In this document: positions 17,308 through 25,632 of the stretch, in pieces
Numbering within the stretch: the stretch's first letter is position 1
Layout of the letters: the number at the start of each line of letters is the position of its first letter
Assembly (NCBI GenBank): GCA_018657495.1
Contig: JABHXA010000021.1
Coordinates: forward strand, 1-33,570
DNA length: 33,570 bases
Reading direction: 5' to 3'
From: Fidelibacterota bacterium
Lineage (GTDB): Bacteria > Fidelibacterota > Marinisomatia > SCGC-AAA003-L08 > JACNLC01
Translations under genes and position numbers: made by a program
Notes under the pieces: model-generated
What the model was told of the DNA's origin: nothing
What the model saw: the letters and a program-made list of their open reading frames with translations, nothing else
Database searches by the model: none

Positions 17308-18843
17308 CTAATTGGCTATAATGATAGAGATGATTTGGATAATGTCCAAAATATTTATGTCATCGTCAACATTAAAATCAGCTGACCACAATAGGCAGTA
17401 TTCTGTATTTGGTTCAATACCGATGATCAGATTGACCAAAACAACCAGATCCAACACATTGAGTAAACTATCATTATTTAGATCACCGAGTATCCAATTA
17501 TTCTCACAGAAGTTAAATGCTGCGTTGACAGCATCATAGGCATTTAATCGTCCGTATCCAGCCTGCTCATTCCATCCATCACTGTAGATATTAACAGATG
17601 TACTTTGCATAATATTGCGCACCTCATATGCTGTTAATTCCGGATTGATGGATACCATCAGGGCAGCAATCCCTGCTGCATGGGGGCAGGCGGCTGAAGT
17701 GCCATTAAAGAAGGATGTGTAACCTCCATCTATAGTGGTTGTATTTATCAAAACTCCAGGAGCTAAAAAATCAAGATGGGGTCCATAGTTGCTGCCCCAG
17801 CCGGTTTCTCCATCACATGAAGAAGGATTCTTTCGCTGATTGCAGGGAGACAGAGCACCAACGGCTATGCAGTTTTCATAATTTGAAGGATAAGCAGGAA
17901 TGTCACTATTATCGTTGCCGGTGGCAGCAAATACTACAGTCCCATTATCAACTGCGGCGTTTATAGCACTATTAAAAAACTCCATATATGATCCCCCGGC
18001 AAGGCTCATACTAATAACCCGGGCACCATGATCTGTAGCCCAGATCACCCCGTTTGCAACATCAGTATTGTCGCCGCCGGCACTGGAATTTAAAATCTTC
18101 ACAGGCATGATATGGGATCCCCATGAAACGCCGGCAATGCCTTGATCATTGTTTCCTATGGCGGCAGCAATACCTGCACAACCTGTTCCATGTCCGTTAT
18201 CATCTGTTGCATCGTTATCATCATTTACAAAATCATATCCTTGGACCATTTTCCCGGTAAATTCCAAATGCCTTTCATTGATGCCAGTATCCAGGATGGC
18301 GATAATTGAATTCGACTCACCAGTGGTAATATCCCAAGCCAGGTCTGTATCTGTATCGCAATCTGGAATCCCAACATCCTGATAACCTGCCTGACCAAAA
18401 TTATCGTGAGCCCATTGCTCAATATAGTATGGATCATCAGGAACTACTGCAGCATGAACCTCATAATCCGGTTCAGCGGTGATTATTGTTTCATAATTCA
18501 TCAGATCACCTATAATTGCATTTATATTTACGGCAGTATCAAAAGTTAAAAGGTAGAATTGATGTAAATGGTGTTTAAAATGACGATCAGAGAAATTTTG
18601 CCAATCTTTGAAAAGTGGTTTAAGGCTATGAGCCCCCTTGTCTTGCAGATAGGTATTTATTAACAATGGTGACTTTAAGTTAAGTGCATCGGATTGGCCG
18701 GGTAGTGGCGCGATGCCATCTTGAAACTGTATAACAATCCGGTGGGCAGATGCTATATTACCATTTATAATTGTGGTGGTCTCATCTGCCAGAGATATAG
18801 ACATGAGGATTGTAATTATACTGATATGCAGAATTTTCAGCAT
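17308..18843 (-). CDS. Secreted subtilisin-family (S8) serine protease with dockerin-like tail
   Basis: This encodes 511 residues from ATG 18843, chosen over an ATG 19 codons upstream because AGGAAA precedes it and a signal peptide (MLKILHISIITILMSISLA) starts there. An inhibitor-type propeptide fills about 30-130. The S8 catalytic domain runs about 145-440 with the full triad: Asp185 in 'AILDTGI', His218 in 'NGHGTGCAG', Ser383 in 'NGTSAACPHAAG', and oxyanion Asn310 in 'ATGND'. Residues 452-511 carry two dockerin/EF-hand-like calcium repeats ('GDLNNDSLLNVLDLVVLVNLI', then 'ADFNVDDDINILDIIQII'). The fold is secure. The dockerin-like tail probably serves attachment or stability on the cell surface. 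Cohesins are not seen. Confidence 0.93.
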   Translation of the reverse strand: MLKILHISIITILMSISLADETTTIINGNIASAHRIVIQFQDGIAPLPGQSDALNLKSPLLINTYLQDKGAHSLKPLFKDWQNFSDRHFKHHLHQFYLLTFDTAVNINAIIGDLMNYETIITAEPDYEVHAAVVPDDPYYIEQWAHDNFGQAGYQDVGIPDCDTDTDLAWDITTGESNSIIAILDTGINERHLEFTGKMVQGYDFVNDDNDATDDNGHGTGCAGIAAAIGNNDQGIAGVSWGSHIMPVKILNSSAGGDNTDVANGVIWATDHGARVISMSLAGGSYMEFFNSAINAAVDNGTVVFAATGNDNSDIPAYPSNYENCIAVGALSPCNQRKNPSSCDGETGWGSNYGPHLDFLAPGVLINTTTIDGGYTSFFNGTSAACPHAAGIAALMVSINPELTAYEVRNIMQSTSVNIYSDGWNEQAGYGRLNAYDAVNAAFNFCENNWILGDLNNDSLLNVLDLVVLVNLIIGIEPNTEYCLLWSADFNVDDDINILDIIQIISIIIAN

Positions 18844-18969
18844 GGAGAATTTCCTGAATTTTGAATGTAATAATCTACAGTAAATATTTTGATATATCAC
18901 AGCCGGACTTTGTGTTAATCGGATTCAAAAGTCAAATACACAATCCATTTGAGTATTACTTTATCAAAT
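18844..18969. other. Subtilase upstream region
   Basis: About 125 bases holding the leader and promoter region of the subtilase. Nothing more specific than the AGGAAA site is seen. Confidence 0.4.
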
Positions 18970-19050
18970 AAAAAATTCCCCGACGTAATGAAGGAGGATT
19001 TGGATGTGTGACCCAGGCAGGAATCGAACCTGCGGCCACCGGTTTATAAG
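18970..19050 (-). repeat. Displaced copy of tRNA-Lys 3' half plus downstream flank
   Basis: This 80-base stretch repeats 20397-20476. Positions 19009-19050 copy the 3' half of the tRNA-Lys(TTT) gene, from A73 back to the anticodon loop, with 4 mismatches in 42. The adjoining 40 bases copy the sequence just downstream of that tRNA. The 5' half is missing, so it is not a functional tRNA. A direct repeat of a tRNA 3' end is the usual footprint of site-specific integration. Confidence 0.8.
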
Positions 19051-19229
19051 ATTATTGGTAATTGTCATTAAGTCAGTAAATACAGCATATTATCACATCG
19101 TGGATTTCTTGTTCCAAGTGGCTGTTCCCTTTTTTGTGATAATCAGTTGTTCACTAAAATTTATTATGCCCATGAAATTATTACTTATTAATTACGTAAT
19201 TATTATCACAAAGTATGTGGTCTAATAGC
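19051..19229. other. Gene-free segment with inverted repeats
   Basis: It contains an 11-base perfect inverted repeat (19133-19143 TTTGTGATAAT with 19202-19212) and a 14-base palindrome TAATTACGTAATTA (19189-19202). They lie directly downstream of the FISUMP stop and might form a transcript end or an element end. No gene is seen. Confidence 0.4.
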
Positions 19230-20186
19230 CTAATCCCCGACGCATCGAACAGAGGATCCGCTTCTCTTAAAGATACTGCTACGGTTCACGTCCGAATTAT
19301 CGTAACTCAGTACCCGGTGCCAGGCGCGGTTATTATTGTAGGCTGTAGAAGACCAGAACCAACCGATTTCGCCTACAAAGATGTAGTAACCATTGCCGTA
19401 GCTACGGTAACCACCTGGAAGGGCAGTAAAACCAGACGAACCAAATGCAGGATCATTTTCCAAACTTCCACTAAACCATAAGTCAGCATTTCCGGCCAGC
19501 TGGCTGCCTTGATCTGTCCCTCTATTATCGCTATCATGAGCCTCTTCATAACTCATTCCCATGTACATTTCCAGTTCCATCCATTCTTCATCAGTCGGGA
19601 TATGAAAATCTTCTGGGCAGACACCCCTGGAATCGTCAACGGCATACCAGTTGTAAAGATTACCGTAGGTTTCCGCATTGACCGGGTCATCGTTGTAAAC
19701 CGCATAAGCACCGGTTTCTGTGTCGTTCAGATTTATCCATCCTGAATCATTGAACCCAGTTGGAATCTCTTCACCATTCCGGTAATGAGTTACTTTCAGA
19801 TTTTCCGCCATCCAGAGTTGGTCACCAAGTTGGATGGTATCATATATGTTGCCATCTATATCGATGCAGGTATCATCAGCATATTCACAACCCCCATCGT
19901 CAATATTTGCATCAGGATTGTAGTTTATTGCTTCAGGATCAGTACAGCCATACACATCTACACTGAAACAATCGAATAGAATACAATCAATCGTATCAAC
20001 AACGTCAATTACATTTAAATCACCATCTCCATTCCAGTCACATTGACTGCCATTCCAACAATTGGTCAAAATGCAATCAACCATTGAAACCACGTCTAAT
20101 ACATCCACAGTTCCATCATCATTCCAGTCGCATTGGGCGAGGATAGGGGAGATTGTTGTTAATATGATCATTAGTAGTCTTTTCAT
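19230..20186 (-). CDS. Secreted FISUMP-domain protein with dockerin-like repeats
   Basis: This encodes 318 residues from ATG 20186, set by GGAGA just upstream and a signal peptide (MKRLLMIILTTISPILAQ); longer frames upstream are not needed. Two dockerin-like calcium repeats occupy about 19-74 ('CDWNDDGTVDVLDVVSMVDCIL', then a second 'CDWNGDGDLNVIDVVDTIDC'). 'GCTDPEAINYNPDANIDDGGC' (80-100) is a short acidic Cys-bounded repeat common in surface proteins of this bacterial group. A FISUMP (Fibrobacter succinogenes major paralogous) domain fills about 107-318, ending 'SSVRCVGD'. Such proteins are exported and thought to act at the surface, with unproven function. The gene lies between a full tRNA-Lys and a displaced copy of its 3' half, suggesting it arrived as an inserted cassette. 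Confidence 0.88.
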   Translation of the reverse strand: MKRLLMIILTTISPILAQCDWNDDGTVDVLDVVSMVDCILTNCWNGSQCDWNGDGDLNVIDVVDTIDCILFDCFSVDVYGCTDPEAINYNPDANIDDGGCEYADDTCIDIDGNIYDTIQLGDQLWMAENLKVTHYRNGEEIPTGFNDSGWINLNDTETGAYAVYNDDPVNAETYGNLYNWYAVDDSRGVCPEDFHIPTDEEWMELEMYMGMSYEEAHDSDNRGTDQGSQLAGNADLWFSGSLENDPAFGSSGFTALPGGYRSYGNGYYIFVGEIGWFWSSTAYNNNRAWHRVLSYDNSDVNRSSIFKRSGSSVRCVGD

Positions 20187-20203
20187 TGGTTTCTCCAAAA
20201 CAA

Positions 20204-20229
20204 AAATCTGCAGGTATCCCCGCAGATTT
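20204..20229. terminator. Terminator-like hairpin in the FISUMP leader
   Basis: A perfect 8-bp stem (AAATCTGC, 20204-20211, with GCAGATTT, 20222-20229) is T-flanked on both strands: ATTTTTTT on plus, TTTGTTTT on minus. On the minus strand it sits 18 bases before the FISUMP ATG, where it could end read-through from the tRNA genes or act as an attenuator. Confidence 0.5.
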
Positions 20230-20434
20230 ATTTTTTTAATATGTAAATGTATTTGCATGTCATTAAGTTGTGAATACTTCTCCAAAAGTGTAAAAGAATT
20301 TACCAAATATTGTAGAATTACCTTTAGTTTTTTAGATTATATGTTTTTACGATAAATTGTGAAAAATGGGGGAGATGCGATAAATGTAATAAAAACAAAA
20401 AATCCCCCGACGAAATGAAGAAGGATTTATTCTG

Positions 20435-20507
20435 TGACCCAGGCAGGAATCGAACCTGCGACCGCCGGCTTAAAAGGCCGTTGCTCTACCGACTGAGCTA
20501 CTGGGTC
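20435..20507 (-). tRNA. tRNA-Lys(TTT)
   Basis: A 73-base cloverleaf: acceptor GACCCAG pairs with CTGGGTC, the D-arm has GCTC/GAGC, and the T-arm loop carries GTTCGATTC. The anticodon loop CTTTTAA gives anticodon TTT. CCA is not encoded. Its 3' half and downstream flank recur at 18970-19050. Confidence 0.97.
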
Positions 20508-20552
20508 ACTTACTCAAAATGAGTTAATAAACAACAAGGATATAAAAATCTG

Positions 20553-20625
20553 TACGCCATCAAGGGATCGAACCTTGGACCGACGGATTAAGAGTCCGGT
20601 GCTCTACCAACTGAGCTAATGGCGC
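20553..20625 (-). tRNA. tRNA-Lys(CTT)
   Basis: A 73-base cloverleaf: acceptor GCGCCAT pairs with ATGGCGT, the T-loop is GTTCGATCC, and the anticodon loop CTCTTAA gives CTT. It lies 45 bases upstream of tRNA-Lys(TTT) on the same strand, so both lysine isoacceptors are probably one transcript. Confidence 0.97.
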
Positions 20626-20767
20626 AAAGCAGTAAATACTGATCCCAAAAGAGCCTATAAAATTATAGAATCTGGATAACCATGAGCAATAAAAAATAAT
20701 TAATTATTTGGAATAATTTGGGCGATGTGGAAGAATCCCCGTAAATTACCTACTGCTATTTAACATT

Positions 20768-21118
20768 GGGGGCGTCAGGTTTCGACGGGTATGTAAAAAG
20801 TACGATCGCATGTGGAGGATTTCTGGTCACCTCCTAAAATATCCAGGAAAAACAATAAATGCCGATAACGGCTACTTAGCTGCCGCTTAACTGACAGCAG
20901 CCATCTTATCATGAATCTGCCTGTGGTTTATGAATAAGGTGTCATCTTTAGCAGGCTGGTTTGGATCTTTGTCTGTGAGATTCAAATGAGATATTTCAGA
21001 CTGGCTTATCGGGCAGTTGATCATTTCTAAACGATAAGTAAGACACTCTAAATGATCTAAACATGTAGAAGTCTTGCTGGAGTATATTCGGACGGCGGTT
21101 CAATTCCGCCCGCCTCCA
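20768..21118 (+). ncRNA. ssrA: tmRNA (transfer-messenger RNA)
   Basis: The 351-base RNA starts GGGGGCGTCAGGTTTCGACG and ends in a T-arm (GGTTCAATTCC) and acceptor CGCCTCCA, pairing the first seven bases. CCA is not encoded. The tag frame reads (N)ADNGYLAAA then TAA at 20888-20890, with the stop in the loop of a GCTGCC/GGCAGC-like hairpin, as is usual. The tag begins at AAT 20858 or GCC 20861. The product rescues stalled ribosomes with SmpB. No smpB is in the window. Confidence 0.96.
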
Positions 21119-21707
21119 CACAAAGTATAATTCACCTTGTAATCAATCTCCTAATTCCAAAATTCTCAAATCTATATTCGTTAATCGCCATTCGAAATTC
21201 AATTCGTGAAAATTAGATAAAATAATAATTCAGTCTATTTGAATATCGAACACCGAACAGGGAATGATGAATTAGGAAGGTTAGACAACAAATTGATATT
21301 AGCACATTAAAAATAAATATTGCCATTCAAAATTTGGACTAATTGAATAATGAACTCAGAACAAGGAATGAAGAATAATGATCGAAATATAAGAATTTGA
21401 CGTCGTTTATCAATTTTCCAGAATCCCATTTCTGCAATCAAAATTCGTTAATCGTCATTCGAAATTCAGATTGTTCAAACTAGATTAAATAATAATTCAG
21501 TCTATTAGAATATCGAATACCAAACAAGAAATGATGAATTTAGATTTGGGTAGCCAAACCAACTTCGCCAATCAATTTCCCAAACTAAATCTGCAATCAA
21601 AATTCATTAATCGCTATTCGAAATCCCACAAACTCAATCTACAATCTAAAATCTAAAATCGTTAATCGTCATTCGAAATTCAAAAAAGCCGCTATATAAA
21701 TCCCCAT
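21119..21707. repeat. Dispersed imperfect repeats downstream of tmRNA
   Basis: About 590 gene-free bases built from degenerate repeats. A core like TTAATCG(C/T)CATTCGAAAT occurs four times (21176-21200, 21443-21467, 21602-21626, 21657-21681). The first two copies extend to about 98 bases each (21176-21273 and 21443-21540), at roughly 80% identity. A related 'GAACAAGGAATGAAGAATAATGA' theme lies between them. It fits a non-coding repeat family that probably recurs elsewhere in the genome. Confidence 0.8.
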
Positions 21708-24641
21708 TTAGAATGGATTGATCAATGAGAATCGCACATATGACAGTGGAGTTTTATCATCTTTCCAGTCTTCGATCAATTGTGCCTCACCGACACCGAT
21801 AAAGAAAACAGGTGATCCGCCAAATTGCACACCAAATTTAAATTCGTATCCGGCAGTGGTAATCCAATCATCATTCGGTCCTGAGTACTGCCCTCCCCAT
21901 ACATTACCAAAATCAGAGATAAGAGCACCCGTTACTTCCCCAATACTGATTCCAAGGATACTCACCGGCAGGGAAGGCAGGAACGGGAATCTGAATTCTG
22001 CAGTGCCAAAAACCATTTGATCACCGATACGGACTCCATCCCAACCTCTTGGGTTTATATTTTCCGGCAGACCAAATGTACCTGAGCTTCCTGGCCCATA
22101 AATTGGGGTGTCATTTGAAAAACCAACATAATCCTGTGCCGGAGGACTGCCTTGGACATTCTCACCAAGAGCCCTTAAAAATACACTTCCAAATCCTGCG
22201 TCCAGATTAATAAAAGCATCAGCCTTATATTTTTGATAGGAAAAGTCTCCATACATATCGTCTATGGCAATTTGAGAGTTCAAATTAATACCCCATCCCT
22301 GATGCGGCAAGGCAATATTTCTCTTATCCGGTCGACGGTTAGTCCATTTATAATCGACACTGATGATACCTTCATCACCTTCTTGCGGGACGGGTAGATC
22401 AGTAAATTCATGTGGCAATCCATCATCATTTTCCATTTCGACAATTTCACGATTTTGAATAGACAATCCAAGAGTGACCATATGGTTGGATGACATATTT
22501 GTGCCAGAATTATATGGCTGAGAAACCCAAATATTAACACCATCAAACTTTTCCAGTAATCCACTGTCGCTTTCATCGTAAAATCTAAATGACCAATTGC
22601 TATTGTAAAAATAGTTGAATCCCCATAAGGGACCATGCTGGGCATTGATATATTGGGCCACAAGGAATGGATAATCTAAATTCCAGGTACTGCCGCCAAT
22701 GATCTGAACAAAATGTTTACCCAGAGCATCGGTCCAAATAGTTCCAGCAGAAATCACATCAAGAGGGATAACAAATGATGACATATGTTTCCAATTCTTG
22801 TAAAAGGTATATGGTTCTGTTTTCAGGATTTCCGGATTATTATTGGCATCAAATGGGGCAATCATATGTTCGGGGAATGTGTTCATCCATGTTGTGTATT
22901 TATCTCGAATACTCAATGGAGCGGTATCCGCTTTTCTTGCCGGATCAATCTGGACAATTCTAACTGAGTCTGCTGTATTCATTGTTTTCGCCAGGATAGT
23001 TTCCCCTTTGGGAGACCACTGAATACCCCAAATGGCTTCATCGGTATCGGTATTCTGGATCAGCTCATTATTATTGAGATCTAAAGTAAACAGATTTGGT
23101 GTACCATTTCGATGTGATGTAAATGAGATATGCTGATTGTCAGGATGCCAAACGGGATAGTAGTCTACCCAGGGATCACTGGTGACGGTTTTTGTCTCAC
23201 CGGATTTTAAATCCATAACAACAATATCAGTATTGCCATCAGCGGCGGCTTTGGCAAATGCCAATGAATTACCATCTGGTGACCAGGCTGGGGACATGAT
23301 CTGTATATCCTCGGTAAAGTGAGTCAATGCTGTTACCTGTCTATCTGATAAATTCATGCTGAAGAGATTTGAGATATTATTTTTATGAGTCACATACACT
23401 ATGGAATTTCCATCAGGTGACCAAATTGGATAAGAAGCACGCTGATCGTTGGTGAGCCATGATTTTATTCCATCATAATACATTCTTAAATCAAAAACCA
23501 TAGATCCGTGTGTTCCAAACCGATATTTGGCATACACCAGTTTTGAGCCATCTGGTGACCAGGAAAAGGAAGAATGAAAACGTCCAAAATCAATTTCTTC
23601 GTTTTTATAAACCGCCTTCTCCTTTTTCTTATTCTCACCATTTTCCTTATCCTCATTTTTATCCTTGGAAGCAAAAAGACCCTTCTTTTTCTCTTTCGCT
23701 TTAGAGGTATCCTGGGTGGCTATAACAAGTGACTGATCGAGGTAATTTAAATCATTGACGCCGGTGAGAGCGATTTTCAGACTATCGGGAGAGAACTGAA
23801 ATCCCGATAAACTACTCATCGGCAAGGTAGCAGTATCACCAATTTCCTGAGTTGATTCTTTCTGGGCTTTATAGCCATAATAATAGGTAAACATGACCTG
23901 ACGCCATTCCTCGTTAAATTGGCTGACGGACATATGCGTATATTTTTTGAATGATTTTTTAAAACTAAAAAGACCCAGCTTATTTCGTTCGGTAAATATT
24001 TTGACAATTGTGGAATCACCAAACATATCACTCATTAATTTAATTTTTGAAAATCCATCATGATGGGGATCCATCTCAGATGTTTTATTTCTGTAAACGT
24101 GATATTTATGTGATAAATCAGAACGGTATGGTCGCCATTTTTCAGTATAATATTCGGCAAGGCCTTCCACGACCCAGCCTGGCGTTCCGGAAAACAGAAA
24201 TCCAAAAGGCTGCGGCATCCATGAATCAACCTGGTTAAAGAAAATGATATGCTGTAATTCATGCGTGAGGACCTGCTTGAGCCATTTTCCATCTTCAAGC
24301 CAGATGGCAGCATCATTCTGATCCACCCAAATAAAAGTCTGATTGGTCCACATGGCATAACCATTAAGTATTTCATCTTCACTGGTAAAAATAATATCGA
24401 TTCTTGGAGTCGATTCCAATCCTGCCTGTTTTAAAAGTACTGGATAAGCCTGTTCGGCGATAGCAGCACCTTTTGCAGCAATTTCCTCAATGCCATTATG
24501 GTAATGCACGTTAAAATTCTCAGTTTGAATTGTCGTCCATTCCAATTCTGAATGGACTCTGCCCGTCCACAGCCATGTACCCTGTGAGAAACAGAAGCTG
24601 GATAACAAAAGAAAATAGCAGATTAATTTATAAATATTCAT
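21708..24641 (-). CDS. Peptidase MA-like / beta-propeller / outer-membrane barrel fusion protein
   Basis: The 977-residue protein has a signal peptide (1-19) and then a gluzincin-type peptidase domain at about 30-270. His127-Glu128-Leu-Gln-His131 is the zinc motif, and 'VVEGLAEYYTE' (Glu159/Glu163) supplies the third ligand region. WD40-like PD40 propeller repeats follow at about 275-570 ('FSWSPDGSKLVYAKYR', 'PIWSPDGNSIVYVTH', 'PAWSPDGNSLAFAK', 'PVWHPDNQHISFTSH'), interrupted near 315-350 by a Lys/Glu-rich insert. The C-terminal ~350 residues look like a surface-antigen (BamA/TamA-like) barrel ending in Phe. It is probably an outer-membrane or surface protease. AAGGTG precedes the ATG. An 18-base palindrome lies 30 bases upstream. 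Confidence 0.88.
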   Translation of the reverse strand: MNIYKLICYFLLLSSFCFSQGTWLWTGRVHSELEWTTIQTENFNVHYHNGIEEIAAKGAAIAEQAYPVLLKQAGLESTPRIDIIFTSEDEILNGYAMWTNQTFIWVDQNDAAIWLEDGKWLKQVLTHELQHIIFFNQVDSWMPQPFGFLFSGTPGWVVEGLAEYYTEKWRPYRSDLSHKYHVYRNKTSEMDPHHDGFSKIKLMSDMFGDSTIVKIFTERNKLGLFSFKKSFKKYTHMSVSQFNEEWRQVMFTYYYGYKAQKESTQEIGDTATLPMSSLSGFQFSPDSLKIALTGVNDLNYLDQSLVIATQDTSKAKEKKKGLFASKDKNEDKENGENKKKEKAVYKNEEIDFGRFHSSFSWSPDGSKLVYAKYRFGTHGSMVFDLRMYYDGIKSWLTNDQRASYPIWSPDGNSIVYVTHKNNISNLFSMNLSDRQVTALTHFTEDIQIMSPAWSPDGNSLAFAKAAADGNTDIVVMDLKSGETKTVTSDPWVDYYPVWHPDNQHISFTSHRNGTPNLFTLDLNNNELIQNTDTDEAIWGIQWSPKGETILAKTMNTADSVRIVQIDPARKADTAPLSIRDKYTTWMNTFPEHMIAPFDANNNPEILKTEPYTFYKNWKHMSSFVIPLDVISAGTIWTDALGKHFVQIIGGSTWNLDYPFLVAQYINAQHGPLWGFNYFYNSNWSFRFYDESDSGLLEKFDGVNIWVSQPYNSGTNMSSNHMVTLGLSIQNREIVEMENDDGLPHEFTDLPVPQEGDEGIISVDYKWTNRRPDKRNIALPHQGWGINLNSQIAIDDMYGDFSYQKYKADAFINLDAGFGSVFLRALGENVQGSPPAQDYVGFSNDTPIYGPGSSGTFGLPENINPRGWDGVRIGDQMVFGTAEFRFPFLPSLPVSILGISIGEVTGALISDFGNVWGGQYSGPNDDWITTAGYEFKFGVQFGGSPVFFIGVGEAQLIEDWKDDKTPLSYVRFSLINPF

Positions 24642-24670
24642 GTCACACCTTATTTTTTAATATTAATATT

Positions 24671-24688
24671 ATTGTTGACGTCAACAAT
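24671..24688. promoter_or_regulatory. 18-base perfect palindrome, candidate operator
   Basis: ATTGTTGACGTCAACAAT is a perfect palindrome. It lies 30 bases upstream of the start codon of the peptidase/barrel gene, in the position of a promoter or 5' leader. Such dyads commonly bind homodimeric regulators; the protein is unknown. Confidence 0.5.
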
Positions 24689-24755
24689 CATTCTAATAAT
24701 TTGTCTTTTCCTAATGGAAACCATTAAAATGATTAAATATCATTTTCATATTTGA

Positions 24756-24921
24756 TACCCACGACTAAAGTCATGGGCTACTTCTAAATATGTGAAACCA
24801 ATAAATTAATTGAATCTTGTACCCAGGATTAAATTCATGGGTTGATTCGAATTAGAGGATCCACCAAAATGATTGAATTACTCCAGGCTCATTTGATACC
24901 CAAGCTTATAATTGTGGGCAG
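24756..24921. repeat. Three degenerate hairpin repeats
   Basis: Three related units of about 25 bases lie at 24756-24780, 24820-24845 and 24897-24921. Each has the form TACCCA-(AT-rich spacer)-TGGG and can fold into a short hairpin. They are spaced 60-80 bases apart in the 325-base gap after marC. They look like REP-type elements and might also help end marC transcription. Confidence 0.65.
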
Positions 24922-24966
24922 TAATTACTCTATTCTTTTGCCTTGATGCTCAAAACCAGGGAAATG

Positions 24967-25632
24967 TCATCCGCTACTCAGGAGCCATCCGGTGACAATG
25001 GGGGTCAAACCATTGACAATAAATTGGACGGCAATAACCATGAGGATAAGACCCATAATGCGCTGCATGACCCTGAGACCGGCAGTCCCAAACTTGGCGG
25101 TGAATTTATTCGCCAGTAGAAAAATTATGTATGTAAGCACCATTACAATAATTATGGTAATTAGAAATACCGCTTTGTCTATAAAATTTGTCGCTTCAGA
25201 AGATAGAATCATCACGGAAGTAATCGCACCAGGTCCGGCAATGAGAGGGATGCCAATGGGTGTAAAGGCGATCTCGTCTTTATCCTGAGCTTCCTCTTCT
25301 TCTTTTGGAGTCGATTTTGTTCTGGAAACTTTTCCTTCCATCATTCCCATACCCATCTTAAAAAAAAGTATGCCGCCGACAATTCTGAAGGCATCCACTG
25401 TAATACCAAAAAATGTAAAAATTAATCTACCAATCATCATAAATATTATAAGAACAGATGTGGCCGTGAGTATTGCTTTGAGGAGTACTTTCTTTTTCTC
25501 CCTTTCATCAAAATGTTCCACCATTGACAGGTATACAGGGCTGAGTCCAATGGGGTTCACCAGGGAGAAAAGTGAAAAAAATGAAATTAAGAAGTATTGA
25601 AAATAGGAGGGAAGTACGGTGGAGAGATCCAT
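24967..25632 (-). CDS. marC: MarC-family integral membrane protein
   Basis: The 221-residue, six-helix inner-membrane protein matches the MarC/UPF0056 family: 'FSLVNPIGLSPVYLSM' near 23-38, 'FRIVGGILFFKMGMGMM' near 82-98, and 'TPIGIPLIAGPGAITSVMIL' near 124-143. A charged loop (about 99-120) separates the halves. The role of MarC proteins is unsettled; the early link to antibiotic resistance was not upheld. Its ATG overlaps the argS stop by one base (TAATG), so it is translationally coupled and last in the cluster. Confidence 0.93.
   Translation of the reverse strand: MDLSTVLPSYFQYFLISFFSLFSLVNPIGLSPVYLSMVEHFDEREKKKVLLKAILTATSVLIIFMMIGRLIFTFFGITVDAFRIVGGILFFKMGMGMMEGKVSRTKSTPKEEEEAQDKDEIAFTPIGIPLIAGPGAITSVMILSSEATNFIDKAVFLITIIIVMVLTYIIFLLANKFTAKFGTAGLRVMQRIMGLILMVIAVQFIVNGLTPIVTGWLLSSG

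Noticed and set aside
17739..18382. Plus-strand frames within the subtilase gene
   Set aside because: They are antisense shadows of a well-supported protease with a complete catalytic triad.
18970..19050. Possible third tRNA gene
   Set aside because: Only the 3' half of tRNA-Lys is present, and the sequence leaves the tRNA within the anticodon loop, so no cloverleaf can form.
21119..21707. CRISPR array after tmRNA
   Set aside because: The four core repeats are imperfect and irregularly spaced (267, 159 and 55 bases), and no cas genes are near.
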